Below are positions 21,672 through 31,079 of a DNA stretch of 64,000 nucleotides, in pieces. Position numbers and translations under genes: made by a program. Below the pieces are notes generated by a model. That model saw nothing but the letters and a program-made list of their open reading frames with translations, was not told where the DNA came from and made no database searches. The DNA is taken from positions 124,001 to 188,000 of the forward strand of contig NZ_JAPZQK010000003.1 of the NCBI RefSeq assembly GCF_027530345.1. Reading direction: 5' to 3'. Each line of letters opens with the position of its first letter. The first letter of the stretch is position 1. This stretch comes from Silanimonas sp. (GTDB taxonomy: Bacteria > Pseudomonadota > Gammaproteobacteria > Xanthomonadales > Xanthomonadaceae).

Positions 21672-22211
21672 ATGCCTCGCATTGCTTCCTTTCCACCCGC
21701 GATTCCTCCCGGTCCTCGGGCCCTCGTACTCGGGTCGATGCCGGGGATCGCCTCGCTGCGCGCTGGGCAGTACTACGCGCATCCGCGCAACGCCTTCTGG
21801 CCGCTGATGCAGGCGCTGTTCGCGGTGCCCTCCCAGGCGCCGTATGCGGTGCGTCTCGCTGCGCTCGGCGAGGCCGGCGTCGCCCTGTGGGACGTCCTCG
21901 CCGAATGTGAGCGCGAGGGGAGCCTCGACAGCGCCATCGCGCCGGCCAGCGTCGCGGTTAACGACATCACCGGTCTGCTGGCGAATCATGTCGGTCTTCG
22001 TGTCATCGCCTTGAACGGCGGCGCCGCGGCGCGCCTGTTCGATCGCCACGTGGCCCCGGCATTGGGTTCGCGCCTTGCCGCGATGCGCGTGCTGCGGCTG
22101 CCCTCGACGAGCCCGGCGCACGCCGCCCGTTCGTTGATGGAGAAAGCCGACGCTTGGGCGGCGCTGTCCGCGGCCTTGCGCGCCCCGGAGGGCGAACGCG
22201 CATGTGCCTGA
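21672..22211 (+). CDS. DNA-deoxyinosine glycosylase (UDG family 6)
   Basis: This 179-residue protein of the uracil-DNA-glycosylase superfamily shows LVLGSMPGIASLRAGQYYAHPRNAFWPLM near the N-terminus, the active-site strand of family 6 (hypoxanthine-DNA glycosylase). The C-terminal loop LPSTSPAHAARS carries the conserved P-S-T-S-P segment. It would remove deaminated adenine from DNA. The end overlaps the next gene by 10 bases in a different frame. Confidence 0.85.
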   Translation: MPRIASFPPAIPPGPRALVLGSMPGIASLRAGQYYAHPRNAFWPLMQALFAVPSQAPYAVRLAALGEAGVALWDVLAECEREGSLDSAIAPASVAVNDITGLLANHVGLRVIALNGGAAARLFDRHVAPALGSRLAAMRVLRLPSTSPAHAARSLMEKADAWAALSAALRAPEGERACA

Positions 22212-22984
22212 TCGCTGTCGCCGTCGACGCGCATCCGCGCTGGCGCTTCGTGCTTGCCGGCAACCGCGACGAGTTCCACGCGCGCCCGACCGCGGCGGCG
22301 GGCTTCCTCGATGGGGATGAGGCCACCTATGGTGGCCGCGACCTTCAGGCCGGCGGGGGCTGGCTGCAGGTGGCGCGCGACGGTCGCGTGGCCGCCGTCA
22401 CCAACGTGCGCCTCGGTCGCGCGGAATCGTCGCCCCGTTCCCGCGGCGCGCTGGTGGCCGACTTCGTGGTCGGAACGTCGACGGCGAGCACCTACCTCGA
22501 AGCCCTGCAGCCGCACACGTCAGCGTTCGGCCGCTTCAACCTGCTGCTGTGGGATGGCGCAGCCCACTACGCGTCAAACCATCCCGCGCACGGTGCGCGG
22601 ACCCTGGCGCCCGGGGTGCATGCGCTCTCGAACGCGGACCTCCACACGCCGTGGCCGAAGACCGAGGCGCTGCGTGCGGCGATGACACGATGGCTGACGG
22701 GGGTCGATCGACGCACGCCGCGCGAAGGCGGCGACCTGCTCGAACCGCTCTTCGACGCCCTCGCCGATCCGCACGAAGCGCCGGACGCCCTGCTGCCGGA
22801 CACCGGCGTGGGGCTCGAGTGGGAGCGCCGGCTGTCGGCGGCCTTCATCCGCGGCGCGGACTACGGCACGCGGGCCAGCACCGTGGTGCTGGTGGGCGAT
22901 GACGGGCTGTGGTTCGAAGAGCGGAGCTTCGGTCCCGGCGCCATGCCCGCCGGACGCCGCGGGCGCTGGTTGGCGCGTCGCTGA
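22202..22984 (+). CDS. NRDE (TANGO2-like) family protein
   Basis: The 260-residue protein opens with MCLIAVAVDAHPRWRFVLAGNRDEFHARPT, which contains the N-terminal cysteine and the Asn-Arg-Asp-Glu motif that names the family. G-G-R-D-L-Q-A-G-G-G-W-L and later T-N-V-R also fit. The Cys2 position suggests an N-terminal-nucleophile hydrolase fold. In animals TANGO2 is tied to lipid and haem handling, while the bacterial role is unknown. It overlaps the glycosylase gene and is probably co-transcribed with it. Confidence 0.88.
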   Translation: MCLIAVAVDAHPRWRFVLAGNRDEFHARPTAAAGFLDGDEATYGGRDLQAGGGWLQVARDGRVAAVTNVRLGRAESSPRSRGALVADFVVGTSTASTYLEALQPHTSAFGRFNLLLWDGAAHYASNHPAHGARTLAPGVHALSNADLHTPWPKTEALRAAMTRWLTGVDRRTPREGGDLLEPLFDALADPHEAPDALLPDTGVGLEWERRLSAAFIRGADYGTRASTVVLVGDDGLWFEERSFGPGAMPAGRRGRWLARR

Positions 22985-23061
22985 TCCAGCAGGCCCCGGC
23001 CGAACGTCAACCGGCGCGCGCGTGGCGCGTTGTAGGACTCACCACCCGAAGGAGTCCCGCC

Positions 23062-23553
23062 ATGCCCCGTCCTCTCCTGTATGCCCTCGCGATCACCCTG
23101 TTGGCGGCGTCCGTCGCCAGCGCCCTCCCCGTCCGCCCCGAAGCGGGCGCGACGCCGGGCGGCCGCTTCGCCGAACTCGACCGCAATCGCGACGGTGTGC
23201 TCGATCGCAGCGAAGTCGCGTCCGTCCCCCGTCTGGCCGAGCGCTTCGAGCGCATCGATCGCAATCGCGACCAGCGTCTCGCCCCGGAGGAACTGCGCAA
23301 GGCCGCCCGTTTGGCCGAGGCACGCCGCGACCTGGCGAAAGCCCAGCGCGAAGCGATGCGCGCGCGATTCATTTTCCTCGACGCGGATGGCGACCGCAGC
23401 CTGACGTTGGCCGAGATCGGCACCGACGCGCCACGTCTCGCCGGCCAGTTCGCCACCATCGACCGCAATCGCGACGGCCGCATCGTGCCGGACGAACTGC
23501 GCGACCACCTGAAGGCGGAGCGCGAGGCGCGTCGCGCGTCGCGCGCCGGCTGA
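23062..23553 (+). CDS. Exported EF-hand calcium-binding protein
   Basis: The 163-residue protein has a signal peptide (1-21) and four EF-hand loops: DRNRDGVLDRSE, DRNRDQRLAPEE, DADGDRSLTLAE and DRNRDGRIVPDE. Three have Gly at loop position 6 or a tolerable substitute. The second has Gln there and may bind weakly. Proteins like this act as periplasmic calcium buffers or sensors. A strong AAGGAG lies 9 bases before the ATG. The linker between the two pairs of hands is highly charged and helical. Confidence 0.88.
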   Translation: MPRPLLYALAITLLAASVASALPVRPEAGATPGGRFAELDRNRDGVLDRSEVASVPRLAERFERIDRNRDQRLAPEELRKAARLAEARRDLAKAQREAMRARFIFLDADGDRSLTLAEIGTDAPRLAGQFATIDRNRDGRIVPDELRDHLKAEREARRASRAG

Positions 23554-23631
23554 GCCCGCCGCCCGCGCTGTAACCTTCGCGCGCCGACGGCCTGCTAGCC
23601 TGCAGCGCGTCGAAGTCGTGGTGGGGCGATC

Positions 23632-24438
23632 GTGGGTCTGGGGGCGTTGCTTCAGGCGGAAGCCGAGCAGGAGTTGGAGCGGGCGGCGCGCCAGTTGGCG
23701 CGCCCCGGCGAAGAGCGCCACCAAGGCATCCATCAGGCGCGGAAGTCCATCCGCCGCGTGCGCGCCTTGCTGGCACTCGCGGGGGGCGCGTTCTCCGCCA
23801 CGCCGTCGGTGAAACGCCTCGACGCATCGCTGCGCAGCCTGTGCCGCGGACTCTCCGCCCTTCGCGATGCCGATGCCCTGCGCGATGCGCTGCTCCACCT
23901 CTCGCGCGATGCGGTGATCGGCCCGATCGAATGCGAGCGGCTTTGCGCCTTCGTTGCCGTCGTCCGGGCCCGACGGCTGGCGACGGCCTTGGCGCGTGAT
24001 CCGGATTTCGCGCGGCGACGCTCACGCCTGCGGCAGGCGCAGTCGCGGCTGGCGCTCCTGCCGTGGGCGCAGGTGCGCGACGCCGATGTCGAGGCCGCGC
24101 AGTCCCTCTCGCGCAAGCGCCTTCGCAAGGCACTCAAGCAGGCCCGGGGCAGCGCAGATGCCGAAGCCTGGCACACCCTCCGCCGCCGTCTGCGCCGGCT
24201 CCGCCAGCAGGAGAGCACGCTGGCACGCATCGCCCCGCAAACCGACCGCAGCACGACGGGCATCGCCGAACTGGCGGAGCGGATGGGTCGGGCCCAGGAC
24301 CACGCCCTGCTGCTGGCCCGTTGCCGCCGCAGCGGGGTGTTCCCGGCGCGCGACCGGGCGATGCTGCGCCGCCTCGTCGAACCCCTGTACCAGTCGGCCA
24401 AGGGCGACGCCGTCGAGGCGTTGTCCCGCCCGCTTTAG
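23632..24438 (+). CDS. CHAD domain protein
   Basis: The 268-residue protein starts at GTG. The CHAD signature, a His followed by Arg/Lys-rich helices, is seen as HQGIHQARKSIRRVRALLAL near residue 24 and again in AWHTLRRRLRRLRQQES near residue 180, giving two four-helix repeats. CHAD domains bind polyphosphate and often localise to polyphosphate granules. No CYTH triphosphatase domain or neighbouring ppk gene is present here. The stop overlaps the convergent gene's stop by 4 bases. Confidence 0.85.
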   Translation: MGLGALLQAEAEQELERAARQLARPGEERHQGIHQARKSIRRVRALLALAGGAFSATPSVKRLDASLRSLCRGLSALRDADALRDALLHLSRDAVIGPIECERLCAFVAVVRARRLATALARDPDFARRRSRLRQAQSRLALLPWAQVRDADVEAAQSLSRKRLRKALKQARGSADAEAWHTLRRRLRRLRQQESTLARIAPQTDRSTTGIAELAERMGRAQDHALLLARCRRSGVFPARDRAMLRRLVEPLYQSAKGDAVEALSRPL

Positions 24439-25949
24439 GGGGCGGCCGGAAAGGCGAGCGCGTAGACCACGCGATCACGCACCGCGCCCAACCGCTTCGG
24501 CATCGCTCCGGCGGCGCGCGCTTCGGCTTCGAAACGCTCCGCCATCGCGGGGCGCATCACGAACACCCGGCCGGTCGACGGTTTCTCGCGGAGTTCGTGC
24601 GCCAGTACATCGTCGAACGCCGCGTCCGAGATCGGCTTGCTGGCGAGATCGCCGTCGACATCGGTCTTCTCGATCTCGGCGCGCAGGTACAGATGCAATC
24701 CGTAGCGGGCCATGTCGTTGACGAAAACCACTTCCTCGATGCGGTAGGGCACGACGACATCGAGTTGTTCGGCCCATTCCCGCGCGTTCTTGTGCAGCGG
24801 CAGGCGTTCCGCCATGCGTGTCGGCAGGGCTTCCGCCACCTGCGGCAGGTAAGCCAGCAGCACCTTCAAGCCCAGGATCATGGCCGACACGGCGGCCGCC
24901 GCCGCCACGCGGGCGCGTCCTAGCGGCGCTCCTTCGAGGGCACGACCAATCAGCAGAGCCAGCGGTGCGAAGAGCGGAAGCACGTAAAGCGGCAGGCGTG
25001 AGCGGGCGAGCATGAAGACGAGCAGGCCGACCCCGAGCCACGCCAGCAGCAGGCGGGTCGTCGGTGTGGCGTCCCGCCAACGTCCACCATCGCGACGCCA
25101 GGCGGCCACGGCCCACGGCCACCACGGCAAAGCCCCGAGACCCAAGGTGAGCCCGTAGACGTAGAGGCCGCCCCACCATTCGGGGTGGCGGCCATGCACG
25201 TCGGACGCGACGCGGTCCACCACCTCGTGGTGGATGAAGTAATCGAGCAGGCCGGGGTGCTTCACCACGACCACCAGGTACCAGCTGAAGCCCAGCACGA
25301 GGAACAGGGGCAGTCCCCGGCCGATGCGCAGCGACGGCAGCCCTGCGTCGCGTCGGTCGAAGGCATGGAGCACCAGCACGGCCGCGAGGCCGATCAGCGC
25401 CGGCGGGCCCTTCGTCATGAAGGCCAGCGCGAAGCCCGCCCACATGCCGAGCATCCAGGGCGGCCGCGACTCGAAACGCGCGATGACGTAGCAGGCGAAC
25501 GCCAGCGTGGTCGCGAACGCCAGCGGGGTGTCCGTGGTGACCAGGCCGCTGGCCAGCATCGTCAGTGGAAACGTCGCATACACCAGCGCCGGCAGCCACG
25601 GCCGCCGCGGGGCGAAATGCCGGCCGATGCGCAGCAGCAGCGCCACGATGCCGAGATGGGCCAGCGCGCCGGGCAGGCGCACCGCCCATTCGTTCCAGCC
25701 CAGCGCCGAGACACTGGCCGCGATGGCCCAATAAGTGACCGGCGGCTTGGTGAAATGCAGGGTCTCGTGGTGCCGGTAAAGGCTGATCCAGTCGCCGCTC
25801 CGCAGGATCTGCAGCGCCACGTTCGAGAAGCGGCCCTCGTCGGGGTCCCAGAGGCCCCGCGTTCCGAGGAAGAGCAGGGTCGTCGCGATCGCGAGGGCGA
25901 AGACCGCGAACGCCCGATAGGGCGTTGGGAGGTGGAGCGAGAGGCTCAT
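24435..25949 (-). CDS. ArnT-like glycosyltransferase (GT39/PMT family)
   Basis: This is a membrane protein of 504 residues with about 11 helices. The first periplasmic loop contains GLWDPDEGRFSNVALQIL followed by HFTKPPVTYW, the DxDE-type catalytic loop and the KPP motif of the ArnT/PMT family, which transfers sugars from polyprenyl-phosphate to lipid A or proteins. The C-terminal periplasmic domain (about 370-504) is shorter than in E. coli ArnT. The acceptor is unknown, because no arn operon is present in the window. Confidence 0.85.
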   Translation of the reverse strand: MSLSLHLPTPYRAFAVFALAIATTLLFLGTRGLWDPDEGRFSNVALQILRSGDWISLYRHHETLHFTKPPVTYWAIAASVSALGWNEWAVRLPGALAHLGIVALLLRIGRHFAPRRPWLPALVYATFPLTMLASGLVTTDTPLAFATTLAFACYVIARFESRPPWMLGMWAGFALAFMTKGPPALIGLAAVLVLHAFDRRDAGLPSLRIGRGLPLFLVLGFSWYLVVVVKHPGLLDYFIHHEVVDRVASDVHGRHPEWWGGLYVYGLTLGLGALPWWPWAVAAWRRDGGRWRDATPTTRLLLAWLGVGLLVFMLARSRLPLYVLPLFAPLALLIGRALEGAPLGRARVAAAAAVSAMILGLKVLLAYLPQVAEALPTRMAERLPLHKNAREWAEQLDVVVPYRIEEVVFVNDMARYGLHLYLRAEIEKTDVDGDLASKPISDAAFDDVLAHELREKPSTGRVFVMRPAMAERFEAEARAAGAMPKRLGAVRDRVVYALAFPAAP

Positions 25950-26029
25950 GGGCTCGGCGCAAGGAAGCTGGCGGCATTCTGCCCGAGCGACGTGTGCCTT
26001 GCATGACGATCGGCGGGTTCCGCCGTGCA

Positions 26030-26056
26030 GGCCGGGCCGGGACCTGCGGCCCGGCC
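26030..26056 (-). terminator. GC-rich hairpin downstream of ompW
   Basis: A 9-bp stem (26030-26038 with 26048-26056, GGCCGGGCC and its complement) lies just past the ompW stop in the direction of transcription. No T-run follows, so termination efficiency is uncertain. Confidence 0.4.
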
Positions 26057-26068
26057 CGTGCCCCGACC

Positions 26069-26686
26069 TCAGAAGCGCAGGCCGGCCTGCAGCGAATACA
26101 CCCAGGGGTCGACGTTTGCCGTGCCGATGGCGGCACCGCCCAGCGTCACGTCGGCATCGAAATCGATCCAGCGGGCTTCGCCGCGCAGGAACCAGGTGTC
26201 GCTGGCGAGGAAGTCGGCGCCGAATGCCGCGGTCAGGCCATTCGAGTCGTCGATCGCGACCGGCGCGCCACGCAGGGCATTGATGCCGCGGACGTCGGAC
26301 AGCGAGGTCCAGTTGTAGCCGAGGCCCACGTAGGGGCTGAAGCCACCCTCGTCACCGCCGAGGAAGTGCCAGTTGGCGCCGAGGCTGATCGGATGGTGCT
26401 TCAGGCTGACGACGTCACCCAGGCCAGCGAGGTTCACCGTGTGCTTGAACGTGGTGGCGCCGGCGTCGAAGGTGAGCTCCCACTGATCATCGAGGTAGTA
26501 CGAGGCACCGACGACGAAGCGGCTGTTCGAGTCGATGGAGGACCGGGCGCCGGCGATCAGGCCGTTGTCCGACTTCGGGTTGACGTTGGCGTAGCCGGCG
26601 CGGACGGCAAAGCTTTGCGCGGAGACGGTGGTGGACGCCAGCGCGGCAGCGAGGGCGATCGAGGAGAGGGCGAGGGGGGTACGCAT
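26069..26686 (-). CDS. ompW: OmpW-family outer membrane protein
   Basis: The 205-residue protein has a signal peptide (1-23, ending TVSAQS) and an eight-stranded beta-barrel pattern. Family features include WELTFDAGATTFKH, the HHPISLGANWHFLG strand, FSPYVGLGYNWT and the C-terminal aromatic strand ending in F (LQAGLRF) needed for outer-membrane insertion. OmpW forms a narrow hydrophobic channel. It is divergent from aceF, with 252 bases of shared upstream region. Confidence 0.88.
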   Translation of the reverse strand: MRTPLALSSIALAAALASTTVSAQSFAVRAGYANVNPKSDNGLIAGARSSIDSNSRFVVGASYYLDDQWELTFDAGATTFKHTVNLAGLGDVVSLKHHPISLGANWHFLGGDEGGFSPYVGLGYNWTSLSDVRGINALRGAPVAIDDSNGLTAAFGADFLASDTWFLRGEARWIDFDADVTLGGAAIGTANVDPWVYSLQAGLRF

Positions 26687-26938
26687 CGGGGAGATCCTTG
26701 GGAAGGCGAGGGGGCAGCACGGCGGGGTCACCGGTTGCAGCGCAAGACTGCGCATGTCGCAGTGCAGCGAACGCCGAGGGTTTGTCCTCGGGATGGCAAG
26801 GGCGCGTCCCCGGGGCGTGAATCGGCCGCGCTGTAAACGTATGCGGGCTCCTCGAGGCCGGCCCGGAGCCGGCAGGGATGGCGCCCCATCGGCGCGGAGG
26901 CCAGAATGAGGGTCTTGTTTGCGTCCCTCGGAGGGGAC

Positions 26939-28327
26939 ATGGCCGATATCCGCGACGCCAAGGTGCCCGACCTCGGCAACAGCAGCGACGTTCCCGTCAT
27001 CGAATTGCTCGTCTCGGTGGGCGACCGGGTGAAAAAGGACCAGGGCCTCGTCACGCTGGAATCCGACAAGGCCACGATGGAAGTGCCGTCGCCCTTCGCC
27101 GGCATCGTCCGCGAGATCACGGTGAAGCTCGGCGATGCCCTGAGCGAAGGCCACGTCGTGGCGCGCATCGAGGTCGAGGAAAGCGTGTCCGCGCCCGCCG
27201 CCGCACCGGTGGCCGCGCCCGCTCCTGCCGCGAAGCCCGCACCGGCGCCGGCCGCGGTTGCGGAGCGCGCACCCGCACCGGCCGTCGCCGCCGCACCCGT
27301 CGCCACGGGTCCCGCTCCGGCCTTGGCCAACACCCCGGGCGTCGATCCGGAAGCGCTGCCGCCGAGCTCGCCGCCGATCGCCTTCACCGCCGAATCGCTG
27401 CTGCCCGACAAGGTGCCGCACGCCTCGCCGGCCGTGCGCGTGTTCGCGCGCGAGCTTGGCGTCGATCTCGCGAAGGTGGCCGGCAGCGGCCGCGGTGGCC
27501 GCATCGCCAAGGAAGACGTGCAGGCCTTCGTCAAGAAGGTGATGGCGGAAGGCGTGCCGATGGCGGCGCCCAGTGCCGGCGCTGGCGGCGGTGGTGGTGG
27601 CTTGAACCTGATCCCGTGGCCGAAGGTCGACTTCGCCAAGTTCGGTCCGGTCGAGACGCAGCCGCTCTCGCGCATCCAGAAGCTCTCCGGACAGAACCTC
27701 GCCCGCAACTGGGCGATGATCCCGCACGTCACGCAGTTCGACGACGCCGACATCACTGAGATGGAGGCCTTCCGCAAGCAGCTCGGCGAGGAGAGCAAGG
27801 ACACGAAGCTCACGCCGCTGGTGTTCCTGATCAAGGCCGCGGTCGCCGCGCTGAAGGCCTTCCCGAAATTCAGCGCCTCGCTCGACGGCGACAATCTCGT
27901 CCTCAAGCGCTACTTCCACATCGGCATCGCCGTGGACACGCCAGACGGCCTCGTCGTCCCGGTGATCCGCGACTGCGACCAGAAGGGGCTTCTTGATCTC
28001 GCCCGTGAGTTGGGGGAGATCAGCAAGAAGGCGCGCGACAAGAAGCTGGGCCCGGCGGACATGCAGGGCGGCTGCTTCTCCATCAGCTCGTTGGGCGGCA
28101 TCGGCGGCACCGCGTTCACGCCGATCATCAACGCGCCGGAAGTGGCGATCCTCGGCGTCTCGCGCAGCAGCATCAAGCCCGTGTGGAACGGCAAGGACTT
28201 CGCGCCGCGCCTGATGCTTCCGCTGTCCTTGAGCTACGATCACCGCGTGATCGACGGCGCCGACGCCGCGCGCTTCACCAGCTTCCTCGCGAAGTCGCTG
28301 GGCGACCTGCGCCGCCTGCTGCTCTGA
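26939..28327 (+). CDS. aceF: Pyruvate dehydrogenase E2 (dihydrolipoyllysine acetyltransferase)
   Basis: The 462-residue protein has one N-terminal lipoyl domain (lipoylated Lys44 in ESDKATMEVPS), an Ala/Pro-rich linker (about 85-140), a peripheral E3/E1-binding domain (ASPAVRVFARELGVDLAKV) and the catalytic domain ending in SYDHRVIDGADAARF with the active-site His. I chose the ATG at 26939, just after GGAGGGGAC. An ATG at 26906 would add 11 residues. The E1 gene (aceE) is not in the window. A single lipoyl domain is fewer than the three of E. coli AceF. Confidence 0.94.
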   Translation: MADIRDAKVPDLGNSSDVPVIELLVSVGDRVKKDQGLVTLESDKATMEVPSPFAGIVREITVKLGDALSEGHVVARIEVEESVSAPAAAPVAAPAPAAKPAPAPAAVAERAPAPAVAAAPVATGPAPALANTPGVDPEALPPSSPPIAFTAESLLPDKVPHASPAVRVFARELGVDLAKVAGSGRGGRIAKEDVQAFVKKVMAEGVPMAAPSAGAGGGGGGLNLIPWPKVDFAKFGPVETQPLSRIQKLSGQNLARNWAMIPHVTQFDDADITEMEAFRKQLGEESKDTKLTPLVFLIKAAVAALKAFPKFSASLDGDNLVLKRYFHIGIAVDTPDGLVVPVIRDCDQKGLLDLARELGEISKKARDKKLGPADMQGGCFSISSLGGIGGTAFTPIINAPEVAILGVSRSSIKPVWNGKDFAPRLMLPLSLSYDHRVIDGADAARFTSFLAKSLGDLRRLLL

Positions 28328-29244
28328 TGATCCCGCTGCCGCCCGGGTCCGACGCCATCCCGGCGCGCGCCACGGTCGGCGCGCTGCAGTGGGCGCAGCG
28401 CCGCGTCAGCGGCTTCGACGACTTCGCGAACGAATTCGGCGAGTGGGTTCGCGTGGCGGCCGACTACGGCGTCGAGCTGCTGGTGGTGCCGGAGCTGATC
28501 ACCTGCCAGCTACTCAGCGCCGAGCCGACGCGGCTCGGGCCCGCCGACGCGCTGGATCGGCTCTCCGCGCACACGCCGGCTTGGACGGCGCTTTTGTCGG
28601 ATCTGGCGAAGCGGCACCGCCTGACGCTGGTCGGCGGCACGCACCTGACGTGGATCGACGGTCGCCCGCGCAACGTCTGCTGGGTCGCCACGCCCGACGG
28701 CGCGCTTCAGCGGCGCGACAAATTGCACATCACCCCGAGCGAGGCCGGCAGCTGGGCGGTCGAGGGCGGCGACGCCCACGATGTCGCGCCGGTCGACACG
28801 CCGGTGGGCAAGGTCGGCGTGCAGATCTGCTACGACAGCGAATTCCCCGAGCTGGGCCGCGCACAAGTCGACGCCGGCGCGTGGCTGTTCGCGATTCCCT
28901 ATTGCACCGACCTGCGCGGCGGTCATCTGCGCGTTCGCCACAGTGCGCAGGCGCGCACCGTCGAAAACCAGGTCTACGTCGTCACCGCCGGAAACACCGG
29001 CTTCTGCCCCGGCGTGGCGAATTTCGACCAGCAATACGCCGAGTCGGTCGTGCTCACGCCCTGCGATGACGCCATCAGCGCCTTCGCCGCCGACGGCGTC
29101 GCGAAGGCCGCGACGCCGAACGTGGCGCAGCTCATCGTCGCCGAGCTCGACGGCGCCGCGCTCAAGCGCGCCCGCGAGCGCGGCAGCGTCCGAAACCTCA
29201 TCGACCGCCGTCCCGATCTTTATGCCGCTCTGCGCGGCGCCTGA
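28327..29244 (+). CDS. Carbon-nitrogen hydrolase (nitrilase superfamily)
   Basis: This enzyme has 305 residues and an intact Glu-Lys-Cys triad: Glu in LVVPELI, Lys in LQRRDKLHI and Cys in VGVQICYDSEFPE. It hydrolyses a carbon-nitrogen bond, probably an omega-amide or N-carbamoyl compound, but the substrate cannot be read. Its ATG shares a base with the aceF stop (TGATG), and lpdA begins 17 bases after it. It is therefore embedded in the pyruvate dehydrogenase operon. It is not closely similar to the nitrilase-like protein on the mobile element. Confidence 0.88.
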   Translation: MIPLPPGSDAIPARATVGALQWAQRRVSGFDDFANEFGEWVRVAADYGVELLVVPELITCQLLSAEPTRLGPADALDRLSAHTPAWTALLSDLAKRHRLTLVGGTHLTWIDGRPRNVCWVATPDGALQRRDKLHITPSEAGSWAVEGGDAHDVAPVDTPVGKVGVQICYDSEFPELGRAQVDAGAWLFAIPYCTDLRGGHLRVRHSAQARTVENQVYVVTAGNTGFCPGVANFDQQYAESVVLTPCDDAISAFAADGVAKAATPNVAQLIVAELDGAALKRARERGSVRNLIDRRPDLYAALRGA

Positions 29245-29261
29245 TTCAAGAGAGAACACGC

Positions 29262-31037
29262 ATGGCCAGCATTGACGTCAAGGTTCCCGACATCGGCGGC
29301 AGCGCCGGTATTCCCGTCATCGAGCTTCTGGTGAAGCCCGGCGACACGGTGAAGAAGGACCAGGGCCTCGTCACCCTCGAAAGCGACAAGGCGACGATGG
29401 AAGTGCCGTCGCCCGCCGCCGGTGTGATCACCGCGCTCAAGGTGAAGCTTGGTGACGAGGTTTCCGAAGGCCACGTGATCGCGACGCTGGAGGTCGCCGA
29501 AGCCGGTGCCGCCGCCACGCCCGCCGCAGCACCGAAGCCCGCCCCGCCTGCACCGACGCCCGTCGCCGCGGCAACGCCGGCTGCCGCACCGGCCCCGAAA
29601 GCCGCGTCCAGCGACGGCAAGCCCGCCGACCACCGCTGCCAGCTGGTCGTGATCGGTGCCGGCCCCGGCGGCTACACGGCCGCGTTCCGCGCCGCCGACC
29701 TCGGCCTCGATGTGGTCCTCATCGAGCGCTACCCGACGCTCGGCGGCGTCTGCCTCAACGTCGGCTGCATTCCCTCGAAGGCGCTGCTGCACACCGCCGC
29801 CGTCATCCAGGAAGCGAAGCACATGGACGCGGTTGGCGTGAGCTTCGGCGCGCCCAAGATCGACGTCGACAAGCTGCGCGGCTACAAGGAAAAGGTGATC
29901 GGCACGCTCACCAAGGGCCTCGCCGGCATGGCCAAGCAGCGCAAGGTGCGCGTGCTGCAGGGCACGGCGAGCTTCGTCTCGCCGAATGAACTCGACATCG
30001 CCGGCGCCGAGGGCACGCAGCGCCTCGCCTTCGAGAAGGCCATCATTGCCGCCGGCTCGCAGCCGGTGAAGCTTCCGGGCTTCCCGTGGGGTGACCCGCG
30101 CGTGATGGATTCCACCGACGCACTGCAGCTCGCCGACATCCCCAAGAATTTGCTCGTCGTCGGCGGCGGCATCATCGGCCTCGAGATGGCCTGCGTGTAT
30201 GCCGGCCTCGGCAGTGCGGTGACCGTGGTGGAACTCGGCCCGCAGCTGATGCCGGGCGCCGACCTCGACCTCGTCAAGCCGCTGGCCGACCTGCTCAAGA
30301 GCCGCGGCGTCATCGTGCACCTCAATACCAAGGTGCCGGAGGTCGTCGCCAAGCCCGACGGCCTGCACGCGCGCCTCGAAGGCGAGAAAGCGCCGAGCAG
30401 CGCGGCGTTCGACCGCGTGCTGGTCTCGGTGGGCCGCAGCCCGAACGGCGCCAAGCTCGCCGCCGAGAAGGCCGGCGTGCAGGTGACCGAGCGCGGCTTC
30501 ATCCCGGTCGACCGCCAGATGCGCACCAACCTGCCGCACATCTTCGCCATCGGCGATCTCGTCGGGCAGCCGATGCTCGCCCACAAGGCCACGCACGAAG
30601 GCAAGCTCGCCGCGGAAGTCGCGGCGGGTGAAAAGCGCGAGTGGGTCGCGCGCGTCATTCCGTCCGTGGCCTACACCGACCCGGAAGTGGCGTGGGTTGG
30701 TGTCACCGAGACCGAAGCCAAGGCCAAGGGCCTCGCCATCGAGGTCGGCAAGTTCCCGTGGGCGGCTTCGGGCCGCGCCATCGGCAACGGGCGCACCGAA
30801 GGCTCGACGAAGCTCATCCTCGATGCCGAGACGCATCGCGTGATCGGTGGCGGCGTGGTCGGCACGAATGCAGGCGACCTCATCGGCGAGATCGCTCTGG
30901 CCATCGAGATGGGCGCCGAGGTGGGCGACATCGGCCACACCATCCATCCGCACCCGACGCTGATCGAGACGGTCGCGATGGCGGCGGAAGTGGCTGAAGG
31001 CACCATCACCGACCTCTACATCCCGAAGAAGAAGTAA
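29262..31037 (+). CDS. lpdA: Dihydrolipoyl dehydrogenase (E3) with N-terminal lipoyl domain
   Basis: The protein has 591 residues, about 120 longer than a plain E3, because residues 1-80 are a lipoyl domain (Lys43 in ESDKATMEVPS) joined by an Ala/Pro linker. The enzyme part shows the FAD motif VIGAGPGGYTAAF, the redox disulphide in GGVCLNVGCIPSK, an NAD motif VVGGGIIGLEMA and the C-terminal active-site HTIHPHPTLIE. It reoxidises the lipoyl group of E2 with NAD. This architecture is known from several proteobacteria. Confidence 0.96.
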   Translation: MASIDVKVPDIGGSAGIPVIELLVKPGDTVKKDQGLVTLESDKATMEVPSPAAGVITALKVKLGDEVSEGHVIATLEVAEAGAAATPAAAPKPAPPAPTPVAAATPAAAPAPKAASSDGKPADHRCQLVVIGAGPGGYTAAFRAADLGLDVVLIERYPTLGGVCLNVGCIPSKALLHTAAVIQEAKHMDAVGVSFGAPKIDVDKLRGYKEKVIGTLTKGLAGMAKQRKVRVLQGTASFVSPNELDIAGAEGTQRLAFEKAIIAAGSQPVKLPGFPWGDPRVMDSTDALQLADIPKNLLVVGGGIIGLEMACVYAGLGSAVTVVELGPQLMPGADLDLVKPLADLLKSRGVIVHLNTKVPEVVAKPDGLHARLEGEKAPSSAAFDRVLVSVGRSPNGAKLAAEKAGVQVTERGFIPVDRQMRTNLPHIFAIGDLVGQPMLAHKATHEGKLAAEVAAGEKREWVARVIPSVAYTDPEVAWVGVTETEAKAKGLAIEVGKFPWAASGRAIGNGRTEGSTKLILDAETHRVIGGGVVGTNAGDLIGEIALAIEMGAEVGDIGHTIHPHPTLIETVAMAAEVAEGTITDLYIPKKK

Positions 31038-31079
31038 GCAGCGCGCGGCCTCGTCGCCGCGCCCGCCGAGGTGACGCCC

